Shown: positions 5,320 through 12,679 of the stretch, one piece after another
Numbering within the stretch: the stretch's first letter is position 1
Layout of the letters: each line of letters opens with the position of its first letter
Assembly: GCA_934700375.1 (NCBI GenBank)
Contig: CAKUXT010000016.1
Location: 1-17,340, forward strand
Source of the DNA: an uncultured Bacilli bacterium
GTDB taxonomy: Bacteria > Bacillota_I > Bacilli_A > RFN20 > CAG-288
Reading direction: 5' to 3'
Length of the DNA stretch: 17,340 nucleotides
Translations under genes and position numbers: made by a program
The notes under the pieces: model-generated
What the model was told of the DNA's origin: nothing
Database searches by the model: none
What the model saw: the letters and a program-made list of their open reading frames with translations, nothing else

Positions 5320-6819
5320 ATGAAATTAAACGAAAGAACTTCCGGTGTTTTGCTTCCGATTTCTTCCTTGCCTTCTCCTTACGGAATCGGCACTTTAGGA
5401 GAAGAAGCATATCAGTTTGTCGATTTTATGAAAGGATGCGGTGTCAAAATCTGGCAGATGCTTCCTCTCAATGTCACCTCTTATGGCGATAGCCCCTATC
5501 AGTCTCCTTCTTCGACTGGATTGAATTATTATTTCATCGACTTAAGAGAGCTGATCAGACAGGGCTTATTGACAGAGGCTGAAGCAAAGAATGCTGATCT
5601 TTTCACTTTTGAAAACAAAGTCGATTACGGAAAGCTTTTCTCCAATCGCATTCCGTTATTGAAGAAGGCTTTCTCCCGCTTCGATAGAAAGAATGAAGCC
5701 TTCCTCTCCTTTGTCAAAGAAGGAAAATACAACGATTTTGCTTTCTTCATGACAATGAAGAGCCTTCATAACTTCATGGCGTGGTACGACTGGAACGAAG
5801 AAGACAGAAACTATACTCCTGAATTAGAAGAGAGAATCAAGAAAGAGAACGAAGATCTCTATCTCTTCTATCAGTGGACACAGTTCGAGTTCCTTCATGA
5901 ATATGAAGCTTTGAAGAAGTATGCCAACGATAACGGCATCTCCTTATTGGGCGATATGCCGCTTTATCTTGCCTATGACTCTGTTGAAGTCTACAAATAT
6001 CCGTCCCTCTTCTTATTGGATGAAAAGCACAATCCGACTGTCGTAGCCGGTGTTCCCCCGGATTATTTCTCCGCTGACGGACAGCTTTGGGGAAATCCGA
6101 TCTACAACTGGGAAGACATGAAGAAGGATAACTATTCTTGGTTCAACAGACGTATTAAGATCAACCTTGAACTCTTCGATATCCTCCGTATCGATCACTT
6201 CAGAGGTTTCTCCAGCTTCTATGAGATTCCTTTCGGCATGACAAATGCAAGAATCGGAAAATGGGTCAAAGGACCTGGCATGGACTTCTTCCATGACAAG
6301 ACTGATCTTCCTATTGTCGCTGAGGATTTAGGGACCTTGGATGAAGGTGTCTATCAGTTATTGAGAGAATCCACTTATCCTGGCATGAAAGTTCTTCAGT
6401 TTGCTTTTGACGGAGATTACAACAATCCGCATAAGCCATCCAATTCCGGTGAGAACTACTTCTGCTACACCGGAACGCATGATAACATGCCTTTCCGCGG
6501 ATACCTTGAAGAGCTTGACTATAATCAGCTCAACACATTGAAGAATGAGGTCAGAATCCAGTGTGAACAGTTTGGTGTCGACTTCCGTGCAGACACCATC
6601 CGCGATCTTGTTCTTACAATCGATACCCTTTGCTATGCATCTCCTTGCAAAGGTGCTGTCATTCCGCTTCAGGATCTTCTTGCAACAGGCAAGGATACCA
6701 GACTCAACCTTCCTTCTTCCCTCTCTGACAGAAACTGGACCTATCGTTGTTCTAAGACAGATTTCAATGATTCTTTAAGAAACTTCATTCATCGCAATAT
6801 TGTCAGATATCATAGATAA
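5320..6819 (+). CDS. malQ: 4-alpha-glucanotransferase (amylomaltase, GH77)
   Basis: A 499-residue cytoplasmic enzyme that transfers glucan segments between maltodextrins, releasing glucose. The length is standard for the bacterial GH77 amylomaltase. Diagnostic segments run in order: RTSGVLLPISSLPSPYGIG at the N-terminus, WQMLPLNVTSYGDSPYQSPS, LLGDMPLYLAYDS, PPDYFSADGQLWGNPIYNW, ILRIDHFRGF with the nucleophile D292, IVAEDLGTL with the acid/base E335, and YTGTHDNM with the third carboxylate D388. All three catalytic residues are present at the family's usual spacing. The ATG at 5320 places RTSG at residues 6-9 as in homologues. The gene stands alone between its own promoter and a strong hairpin. 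Other maltodextrin genes, such as glycogen phosphorylase or transporters, are not nearby, so the pathway partner is elsewhere. Confidence 0.97.
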   Translation: MKLNERTSGVLLPISSLPSPYGIGTLGEEAYQFVDFMKGCGVKIWQMLPLNVTSYGDSPYQSPSSTGLNYYFIDLRELIRQGLLTEAEAKNADLFTFENKVDYGKLFSNRIPLLKKAFSRFDRKNEAFLSFVKEGKYNDFAFFMTMKSLHNFMAWYDWNEEDRNYTPELEERIKKENEDLYLFYQWTQFEFLHEYEALKKYANDNGISLLGDMPLYLAYDSVEVYKYPSLFLLDEKHNPTVVAGVPPDYFSADGQLWGNPIYNWEDMKKDNYSWFNRRIKINLELFDILRIDHFRGFSSFYEIPFGMTNARIGKWVKGPGMDFFHDKTDLPIVAEDLGTLDEGVYQLLRESTYPGMKVLQFAFDGDYNNPHKPSNSGENYFCYTGTHDNMPFRGYLEELDYNQLNTLKNEVRIQCEQFGVDFRADTIRDLVLTIDTLCYASPCKGAVIPLQDLLATGKDTRLNLPSSLSDRNWTYRCSKTDFNDSLRNFIHRNIVRYHR

Positions 6820-6833
6820 TTGACGGAAAATAT

Positions 6834-6873
6834 GAAAAAGTGGTGGTAAAACACCACTTTTTCAATCGTTTTT
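6834..6873. terminator. Intrinsic terminator after malQ
   Basis: A perfect 12-bp stem, GAAAAAGTGGTG (6834-6845) with CACCACTTTTTC (6852-6863), has a 6-base loop. The T run inside the 3' arm plus GTTTTTA at 6869-6873 suits plus-strand termination. The A run in the left arm could also serve the minus strand. Confidence 0.8.
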
Positions 6874-6943
6874 AATAAATCAAAGCTATTTAACGCTTAT
6901 TTTGAAGAAAGCGCTTTACTGACATGAAGCTTAAAGAATTTAA

Positions 6944-6985
6944 TGAAATTTCAATAATTCACTTTTTAATACTTTAAAATAATAT
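6944..6985 (+). promoter_or_regulatory. Promoter region of the two-component operon with 10-bp palindrome
   Basis: TTCACT (6958-6963) and TAATAT (6980-6985) are separated by 16 bases; TAAAAT at 6975-6980 is an alternative -10. A perfect palindrome TGAAATTTCA lies at 6944-6953, just upstream of the -35. TTAAT/TTCAAT/TTCACT-like hexamers recur here, a layout compatible with OmpR-family autoregulation. That is inference; the region is AT-rich and such matches come easily. AAGGAAGG at 6987-6994 is the ribosome binding site for the gene at 7003. Confidence 0.45.
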
Positions 6986-7002
6986 TAAGGAAGGTAAGCG
7001 AT

Positions 7003-7701
7003 ATGAAAACATTATTGGTTGAAGATAAGGTACAGTTAGCAGATGCAATCAAAGAATACCTTAGAATGCATAAAATCGATGCCGTTGAAAAGAACGATGG
7101 CTTGGAAGGATACAATGAAGCATTGACAGGCTTATATGATGTCATTGTTTTGGATCTGATGCTCCCTTCCAAAGACGGCTTATCCATCATTAAGGATTTA
7201 AGAGCGAACAAGATCGATACACCGATCCTCGTTCTCACTGCCAATGTCTCAACGGATGAAAAGGTCCAGTGTCTTTTAGCCGGTGCTGATGACTATGTGA
7301 CAAAACCCTTTGTATTAGAAGAGCTTTTGGTTCGTCTTTTTGTCCTTACAAGAAGAAAGTCCCAGTTCCTTCCCGATGAGATCAACGTCGGAAACTTAAG
7401 ACTTGATAAGCTCAATCATACACTCAGCAACGGAGAGACAACCATGACGCTGTCTTTGAAAGAATATCAGATCATGGAATTATTGATGGACAATGATGAC
7501 AAGATCATGGAAAAAGGTGTCATCCTTCAAAGAGTATGGGGCAAGGATGCCGATACTTACTATAATTCCGCAGAGGTCTATATCTCATTCTTAAGAAAGA
7601 AATTAAAAGCACTTCATTCAGAATACAAGATCAAATCCATCCGTAATGTCGGATATAAGCTGATGAAGTATGAAAGCGACTCTTCCGATGAAGGCGAATA
7701 A
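7003..7701 (+). CDS. OmpR-family response regulator
   Basis: A 232-residue DNA-binding response regulator. The receiver domain (residues 1-115) has the acidic pocket E7-D8, the phospho-acceptor D51 in VIVLDLMLP, T79 in VLTAN and K101 in VTKPF. The C-terminal half (about 130-225) is a winged-helix trans_reg_C domain, with LSLKEYQIMELLM and the closing SIRNVGYKLMKYE. All residues needed for phosphorelay are present. Its end overlaps the kinase gene in another frame, so the pair is translationally coupled. The target genes and signal cannot be read from sequence; autoregulation of this operon is plausible. Confidence 0.95.
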   Translation: MKTLLVEDKVQLADAIKEYLRMHKIDAVEKNDGLEGYNEALTGLYDVIVLDLMLPSKDGLSIIKDLRANKIDTPILVLTANVSTDEKVQCLLAGADDYVTKPFVLEELLVRLFVLTRRKSQFLPDEINVGNLRLDKLNHTLSNGETTMTLSLKEYQIMELLMDNDDKIMEKGVILQRVWGKDADTYYNSAEVYISFLRKKLKALHSEYKIKSIRNVGYKLMKYESDSSDEGE

Positions 7702-9019
7702 AAAGAAGTGGGCCAAATCAGAACGTTTTTCCATCACAGCATTCGTTCTTGTTGTGATTCTTTTGCTGTTCGGAATTGTTATTCTCACCGTCTCTAAGAT
7801 TCAGTATAACAATGTCGAATCGACTTCTTTGAAGACGCTTAGAAGCACTGTCAGCGAAGTCGTCAAACCGAAAGCCGTCATCTCCTCTTCTGTATCTGAC
7901 AAAGGCAAATTCGCCATAAGAGACGATACAGATAACAGTAACGATTTCCAAGGAAAAGGAGAGATGACCGGCATTGTCGTCTATCGCACAGTCGATGACA
8001 AACCTATTTGGCTGAAGGGCGAAAAAGAGGATTATCAAGCAGTCTATGACACGATTTCTCAGACGACAGTCGAGGAAGGCAGTTATACAGAGTACAAAAA
8101 AGGCGATTATTTTGTCGGTATCTATTCTGCAACCTACTTCAACGAACATATGAGACTTCCCATTGAACCTGGTGAACACGACTATTCTCTTAAGACTGGT
8201 TCAGTGATTTATTCCTGCATCGATGCCAGCGAGAAGATCGATATCACAAGACAGATGACTTTGACACTGACTCTTGTCTTATTGGCTGTCGATATTGTTC
8301 TGATCATTCCGATCTATCTTGTCTCCGGATTGTTGATGAAGCCGACATTGGATGCGATGGAACGCGAGAAAGTATTCGTTGCCAATGCCTCACATGAACT
8401 GAAGACACCGCTGGCTATCATCTCTGCCAACGCTTCTGTCTTGGCTGAAAAGCATCCTGAGGATTTCTCCTTTGTCGAGAATATCAACCAACAGTGCAAG
8501 AATATGAATGAGACGATCATCGATATGATCGACTTAAGCAAACTGGAGACAAAAGAACCTGTGTTTGAAAAAGTCAATCTCTCCGAACTGCTGTTTGATC
8601 TTTGTCTCTCTTTTGATGCGGTCGCTTTTGAAAATGAAATTATGTACAACTATGATATCGAGGAAAAACTCATTTTAGAGAGAGCAGACAAGAAGAACCT
8701 CACCAGAATGTTCAACCTTCTCATCGATAATGCGATGAAGTATGTCGACGGAAAAGAGAAGAAAATCGATATCTCACTGAAAAAAGAAGGAAAGAAATCT
8801 CATTTCCAAATCAGAAACAGCGGATGCGAAGTCCAGGATGAAGACAGAGAGAAAGTCTTTGATCGATTCTATCAGGGAAAGAGCGGAAGCGACAAGGAAA
8901 GAAAAGGCTCTGGACTTGGTCTTGCCATCGTCCATCAGATCTGTGAAACATATGGGTATGAAATTTCTATCGATTCCCACTTCCATGATTTTATGGAGTT
9001 TGATATACTTATTAACTAA
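7670..9019 (+). CDS. Membrane sensor histidine kinase
   Basis: A 449-residue partner kinase. A membrane segment at about residues 21-43 is followed by an extracytoplasmic sensor of about 145 residues with no recognisable domain, and a second membrane segment at about 193-222. The HisKA helix follows with SHELKTPLA and phospho-accepting H242. The HATPase_c domain has the N box (LLIDNAMKYV, N354), an F-box region (VFDRFYQG), and GSGLGLAIV as G2. No clear HAMP domain is seen between the second membrane helix and HisKA, only a short linker. The first ATG, at 7670, overlaps the regulator gene by 32 bases. An ATG at 7688 would cut six residues and is equally possible, since neither has a good ribosome binding site. 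The propeller-like gene starts 2 bases after this stop. Confidence 0.93.
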   Translation: MKATLPMKANKKKWAKSERFSITAFVLVVILLLFGIVILTVSKIQYNNVESTSLKTLRSTVSEVVKPKAVISSSVSDKGKFAIRDDTDNSNDFQGKGEMTGIVVYRTVDDKPIWLKGEKEDYQAVYDTISQTTVEEGSYTEYKKGDYFVGIYSATYFNEHMRLPIEPGEHDYSLKTGSVIYSCIDASEKIDITRQMTLTLTLVLLAVDIVLIIPIYLVSGLLMKPTLDAMEREKVFVANASHELKTPLAIISANASVLAEKHPEDFSFVENINQQCKNMNETIIDMIDLSKLETKEPVFEKVNLSELLFDLCLSFDAVAFENEIMYNYDIEEKLILERADKKNLTRMFNLLIDNAMKYVDGKEKKIDISLKKEGKKSHFQIRNSGCEVQDEDREKVFDRFYQGKSGSDKERKGSGLGLAIVHQICETYGYEISIDSHFHDFMEFDILIN

Positions 9020-9021
9020 TT

Positions 9022-10023
9022 ATGACAAAACTCCAGCTTGAGAAGAATATCAAGGATATTCAATCCATCGCTTTAGTTGATGATTGTCAGTTGGTAAAGA
9101 AGGAGGATACTCTCCTTCTTCTTGGTTTGAACGAGAAAATCATCAAGGGTGTGAAGGACTCAGGCTATACGAAAAACATCATTGTCAATAAAGATAAGAC
9201 CTATGTTGCATTGGTCTCTTCTTTGTTCTGTGAAGAATTCCATGTCTACTCCTATCCCGATTTAAAAGCTGTCATCATCTTAAATAAGATAGATGCAAAA
9301 GGATATTATTACAAAGATGCAGTATTTTCACCGGATGGAAAATATCTTTATGTATTGGCCGATGAAAAGAGTGATTCCTCTTATAGCGAAAGCATTCTTA
9401 TCAGAATCGATCTGAACTATCAGAAATACATTTCCTACTTTAAAGGGGAAGGAATGCATTTTGATTCTCTTTATTATTCCAAAACCAAACAAGCACTGCT
9501 CCTTCTTGAGAAGAAAGGACGAGTTTCTTTTTTCAATCAAGGGAAAATCATCGATAGAATCAAAACCCCATCCTATGATAAACTCTCTGTCATCGATTGG
9601 GGACAAGTCCTTCTTCTCTCTTCTTTTGCCGGTTTTGTACTTTGTTCGCTGAAAGGAAAAGTCATCAGAACCTGTGACTTCCTTTTACCGAAACCTTTAA
9701 AGGACGATGAAAGAGTCAGAACAGAATTCGAAATGGAAAACGAACTCCTCCAGCTGAGAGGAATGAATAGAATGTGTGTCAAAGACAATCTTGGCGAACA
9801 CTATAAAGACATGGTGTTTTCATCTGAAGTAGGTGCCCTCTTTTATCTTTCCTACAACATGAATGATAAGACGTATCGTCTTTATCATTATTCGATCAAG
9901 ACATTCGCCTTAAAGCGCATCTATAAAATAAAAGGCGATGTCTATCACATTCATTTAGCTTTTCCCTATCTATATATCAAGACTAGTGACGGCGTATTGG
10001 TTTATCGTATTTTGCATGATTGA
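9022..10023 (+). CDS. Cytoplasmic beta-propeller-like protein of unknown function
   Basis: A 333-residue protein with repeated beta-hairpin units and no signal peptide, membrane segment or catalytic motif that I can recognise. The clearest unit is VFSPDGKYLYVLADE (about residues 104-118), the typical WD40/PD40-like blade turn. Other strand pairs of the same kind occur around IIVNKDKTYVALVSS, SKTKQALLLLEKKGRVSFF, IDWGQVLLLSSFAGFVLCS and FPYLYIKTSDGVLVYRIL, suggesting about five to six blades. It begins 2 bases after the kinase stop with no ribosome binding site of its own, so translation probably depends on coupling. That placement suggests a scaffold or modulator tied to the two-component system, which is inference. 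The guaB ribosome binding site begins directly after its stop. Confidence 0.75.
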   Translation: MTKLQLEKNIKDIQSIALVDDCQLVKKEDTLLLLGLNEKIIKGVKDSGYTKNIIVNKDKTYVALVSSLFCEEFHVYSYPDLKAVIILNKIDAKGYYYKDAVFSPDGKYLYVLADEKSDSSYSESILIRIDLNYQKYISYFKGEGMHFDSLYYSKTKQALLLLEKKGRVSFFNQGKIIDRIKTPSYDKLSVIDWGQVLLLSSFAGFVLCSLKGKVIRTCDFLLPKPLKDDERVRTEFEMENELLQLRGMNRMCVKDNLGEHYKDMVFSSEVGALFYLSYNMNDKTYRLYHYSIKTFALKRIYKIKGDVYHIHLAFPYLYIKTSDGVLVYRILHD

Positions 10024-10024
10024 A

Positions 10025-10032
10025 GAAAGGAG
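10025..10032 (+). promoter_or_regulatory. guaB ribosome binding site (decides the start)
   Basis: GAAAGGAG ends 7 bases before the ATG at 10040. The frame is open upstream to an ATG at 9986, which lies inside the previous gene, lacks this site and would add 18 residues not found in IMP dehydrogenases. The start at 10040 is therefore preferred. Confidence 0.9.
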
Positions 10033-10039
10033 ATCCAAC

Positions 10040-11521
10040 ATGGCAAAAATGAAGAAAACTGAGAAGATTGTCTCTGATGGGATTACATTCGATGACGTTT
10101 TGCTTTTACCCCGCTATAGTGAAATCACCCCTGATATGGTAAATCTGAAGGCAAAGCTGACAAAGCACATCACGCTCAATGTGCCTCTTATTTCAGCTGC
10201 AATGGACACAGTTACCGAATCTGAAATGGCTATCGCACTTGCAAGAGAAGGCGGAATCGGCATCATCCATAAGAACATGACTGTCGAGAACCAGGCCAGA
10301 GAAGTCGATAAGGTCAAACGTTCTGAAAACGGTGTCATCACAAACCCTATCACCTTGAAAAAAGATAATACATTGGAAGATTGCTTATCCATCATGGCGA
10401 TGTATCACATCTCTGGTATACCGATAACAGATGAGGAGAATCACCTGATCGGTATCATCACCAATCGCGATATTAAATTTGAAAGCGACTTGAAGAGAAA
10501 AGTCGAAGATGTCATGACAAAAGGCAGCCTCGTCGTCGGAAAGATCGGAACGACCTTACAAGAAGCAAAAACTATTTTATCCAAAGCTAAGAAAGAAAAG
10601 CTTCCGCTTGTCGATGAAGAAAATCATCTTCAGGGACTCATTACGATCAAGGATATCGAGAAGATTGAAAAGTATCCTAACAGCGCAAAAGACAAATATG
10701 GCCGTCTGCTCTGCGGAGCGGGAGTTGGCATCACTGCCGATATGATGGTCAGAGCCAAGGCTCTTGTCGATGTCGGCGTCGATGTTCTTGTCCTTGACTC
10801 CGCCCATGGCGACAGCAAGAATGTCGTTCTCGCTTTAAAGAGACTGAAGAAAGAATTCCCGGATGTCGATGTCATCGCTGGAAATGTTGCAACCTATGAA
10901 GGTGCAAAACACTTGATGGAAGCTGGAGCTGATGCTGTCAAAGTCGGTATGGGACCTGGTTCTATCTGTACGACAAGAATCATCTCCGGTATGGGTGTTC
11001 CGCAGATCACAGCCATTATGGAAGCAAGAAGAGCGGCCTTGGAATATGATTGCCCGATCATCGGAGACGGCGGAATCAAGTATTCCGGCGACATTACAAA
11101 AGCCTTGGCAGCCGGTGCTGATACTGTCATGTTAGGTGCGATTTTCGGAGGCTGTGAAGAAGCTCCTGGCGGCACTGAACTCTATCACGGAAGAAAGTAC
11201 AAAGTCTATCGCGGCATGGGCTCTATGGCTGCTATGGAACAGGCACACGGCTCTGCAGACAGATACTTCCAGACCGGCCATCAGAAGCTTGTTCCGGAAG
11301 GTGTTGAAGGAAGAGTTCCTTTCCGCGGCGCAGCAGGAGATGTCATCTTTGAACTTTTGGGCGGCATCCGCTCCGGTATGGGATACCTCGGTGTCAAGAC
11401 GATTCCTGAGCTTCAGGAGAAGTCTCAGTTCATCAAGATTTCCGCTTCTTCCTTGAAGGAATCACATCCTCATGATATCGAGATCACAAAGGAAAGTCCG
11501 AACTATCAATCTGATCACTGA
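10040..11521 (+). CDS. guaB: IMP dehydrogenase
   Basis: A 493-residue enzyme that oxidises IMP to XMP with NAD+, the committed step of GMP synthesis. The N-terminal TIM-barrel part starts at DGITFDDVLLLPRYSEITP. Two CBS domains are inserted at about residues 95-210 (units ending GIITNRDIKFE and GLITIKDIEK). The barrel resumes with VLDSAHGDS, VIAGNVAT and the active-site loop GPGSICTTRI, where C310 is the catalytic cysteine. The IMP-binding GDGGIKYSGD and YRGMGSM follow. The mobile flap carries DRYF (the Arg-Tyr pair) and KLVPEGVEGRVPFRG, where Phe stands in a position often Tyr. Length and order are those of the bacterial enzyme. It follows the propeller gene by 16 bases and may be co-transcribed with the two-component system; no separate promoter was evident to me. 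Confidence 0.97.
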   Translation: MAKMKKTEKIVSDGITFDDVLLLPRYSEITPDMVNLKAKLTKHITLNVPLISAAMDTVTESEMAIALAREGGIGIIHKNMTVENQAREVDKVKRSENGVITNPITLKKDNTLEDCLSIMAMYHISGIPITDEENHLIGIITNRDIKFESDLKRKVEDVMTKGSLVVGKIGTTLQEAKTILSKAKKEKLPLVDEENHLQGLITIKDIEKIEKYPNSAKDKYGRLLCGAGVGITADMMVRAKALVDVGVDVLVLDSAHGDSKNVVLALKRLKKEFPDVDVIAGNVATYEGAKHLMEAGADAVKVGMGPGSICTTRIISGMGVPQITAIMEARRAALEYDCPIIGDGGIKYSGDITKALAAGADTVMLGAIFGGCEEAPGGTELYHGRKYKVYRGMGSMAAMEQAHGSADRYFQTGHQKLVPEGVEGRVPFRGAAGDVIFELLGGIRSGMGYLGVKTIPELQEKSQFIKISASSLKESHPHDIEITKESPNYQSDH

Positions 11522-11538
11522 AAATAAAATCGAGACGA

Positions 11539-11568
11539 AAAAAGCATGTGGCGCGCCACGTGCTTTTT
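11539..11568. terminator. Bidirectional terminator between guaB and mscL
   Basis: A 13-bp stem with one G-U pair, arms 11539-11551 and 11556-11568, has loop CGCG and a GTGGCGCGCCAC core. The outer arms are an A run and a T run, so both strands give a hairpin followed by Ts. It serves the convergent ends of guaB and mscL. Confidence 0.9.
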
Positions 11569-11581
11569 AAATGGCAAATGA

Positions 11582-12184
11582 TTACTTTGCTTCTTCAGCA
11601 GGCTGTCTTTCCATCTTCTTCATCTTTTCCTGGAAGGCAATTCTCTGAGCCTTTAAGGAATTGAAGACTTTGACGACGACGAAGAGAGTCATCGCGATGA
11701 CGAAGAAGGAAATGACGGCATTGATGAAGCTTCCCCAGTCGATGACGGCAGAAAGGTTATAGGTCCAAGTTGTGCCGTGAAGCGTGTAGAGAGTCTTCAA
11801 GGAATTCTGCCACTGAACGAATGTGTCAGAGGATTCGGTGATGGTGACACCCTGGCTTGCTGCATAGTCGATAGTGGCCTGCTTCAAGTCAGAGAAGTGC
11901 TGGCCGATGCCTTCGACACCCTTCTGGGTAGCGTTGGCTGCCGGTAAGACAGTGACAAGACCTTTGATACCACCAGGGACTCCCCAGGTGCAGATGCTTA
12001 AGAGGATGTTGGTAAAGGCAGTGACGATTGCGTTGAATGCGCCGCCCATGATGACACCGACAGATAAGTCGAGGACATTGCCACGTGTGATGAACTTCTT
12101 AAAGTCAGCCCAGACTGTTTCACCTTTGGCCTTCTTTTCGGCCTTCAAGGCTTTCTTTTCTTCTTTTGTCAATTTACTAGACAT
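11582..12184 (-). CDS. mscL: Large-conductance mechanosensitive channel MscL with enlarged external loop
   Basis: A membrane channel that opens under hypo-osmotic tension to release solutes. Residues 27-60 carry the family signature (DFKKFITRGNVLDLSVGVIMGGAFNAIV), followed by membrane helix 1. The second helix is DWGSFINAVISFFVIAMTLFVVVK (about 149-172), followed by a charged cytoplasmic helix. MscL is usually about 130-150 residues; this one has 200. There is an extra Lys/Glu-rich N-terminal stretch of about 25 residues, and the external loop between helices is about 75-80 residues (68-146) instead of about 30. AAGGAG at 12196-12201 (minus strand) is the ribosome binding site, 11 bases before the ATG. 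It has its own promoter. Confidence 0.92.
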   Translation of the reverse strand: MSSKLTKEEKKALKAEKKAKGETVWADFKKFITRGNVLDLSVGVIMGGAFNAIVTAFTNILLSICTWGVPGGIKGLVTVLPAANATQKGVEGIGQHFSDLKQATIDYAASQGVTITESSDTFVQWQNSLKTLYTLHGTTWTYNLSAVIDWGSFINAVISFFVIAMTLFVVVKVFNSLKAQRIAFQEKMKKMERQPAEEAK

Positions 12185-12216
12185 TTTAAAAATAGCTCCT
12201 TGTATTTTATGTAGCT

Positions 12217-12245
12217 ATTGTAGCACTCGAAAATGAGATTACAAG
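12217..12245 (-). promoter_or_regulatory. Promoter of mscL (minus strand)
   Basis: On the minus strand CTTGTA (12240-12245) and TACAAT (12217-12222) are separated by 17 bases. The transcript would start just ahead of the ribosome binding site. It lies between the thioredoxin stop and mscL. Confidence 0.6.
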
Positions 12246-12248
12246 GGG

Positions 12249-12599
12249 TTATTTCAATGAAAACGTTTCATTTATAAGGCTTCTGAACTGCTCTTCAGCC
12301 ATAGCACCTAATAAGAGTTCTTCATCTTTTCCGTCAACTTTGACATAGATTCTCTTTCCGTTCTGGAAGGCGAACATGCTAGGAATGGAGATGACACCGA
12401 ACTTCTGAGCGATTTCAGGGAATTCATCGGTGTCGACTTTTAAGAAGACGACATCATTGTAATCCTCATCGATCTCTTCGATGATTCTTCCCATCATTCT
12501 GCAAGGGGAGCACCATTTTGCATTGAAATCGACTAAGACGTTTTTATTTTCTTCGATGATTTTAGGAAAATCAGCATTGTTTTCTATTACTTTGATCAT
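12249..12599 (-). CDS. Thioredoxin (WCSPC active site)
   Basis: A 116-residue single-domain thioredoxin: VLVDFNAKWCSPCRMM with the redox pair C30 and C33, a FLKVDTDEFPEIAQKFGV segment, cis-Pro 73 in SIPSMFAF, and NGKRIYVKVDG. The canonical active site is WCGPC; here Ser replaces Gly, as in some thioredoxin homologues, and this can shift redox potential. It is cytoplasmic and acts as a general disulfide reductant with thioredoxin reductase, which is not in the window. AAAGGAGA at 12609-12616 is the ribosome binding site. A candidate minus-strand promoter lies upstream, but no terminator separates it from the TraX-like gene, so readthrough is possible. A generic thioredoxin rather than the main trxA cannot be excluded, so no symbol is given. 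Confidence 0.93.
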   Translation of the reverse strand: MIKVIENNADFPKIIEENKNVLVDFNAKWCSPCRMMGRIIEEIDEDYNDVVFLKVDTDEFPEIAQKFGVISIPSMFAFQNGKRIYVKVDGKDEELLLGAMAEEQFRSLINETFSLK

Positions 12600-12651
12600 G
12601 TTAATTAATCTCCTTTGGCTATCACTATAATCAAATTGAAAAATAAATCAA

Positions 12652-12679
12652 ATTATATGCTTATAACATTCCTCTCCAA
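12652..12679 (-). promoter_or_regulatory. Candidate promoter of the thioredoxin gene (minus strand)
   Basis: TTGGAG (12674-12679) and TATAAT (12652-12657) on the minus strand are 16 bases apart, overlapping the end of the TraX-like gene. The -10 is consensus and the -35 is weak. A second pair, TTGATT/TATAGT, lies nearer the gene but would leave almost no leader. Confidence 0.45.

Noticed and set aside
7718..8179. 153-codon minus-strand frame opposite the kinase sensor region
   Set aside because: A shadow of a well-supported kinase gene; the predicted protein is Arg/Asp/Phe-rich with no recognisable domain and no start signals.
9986..10039. Upstream in-frame ATG extending guaB by 18 residues
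   Set aside because: It lies inside the preceding gene, lacks a ribosome binding site, and adds residues outside the usual IMP dehydrogenase start; 10040 has GAAAGGAG at good spacing.
12256..12272. Inverted repeat AATGAAA-ACG-TTTCATT at the end of the thioredoxin gene
   Set aside because: The stem is only 7 AT-rich pairs inside the coding sequence, with no T run after it on the minus strand, so I do not call it a terminator.
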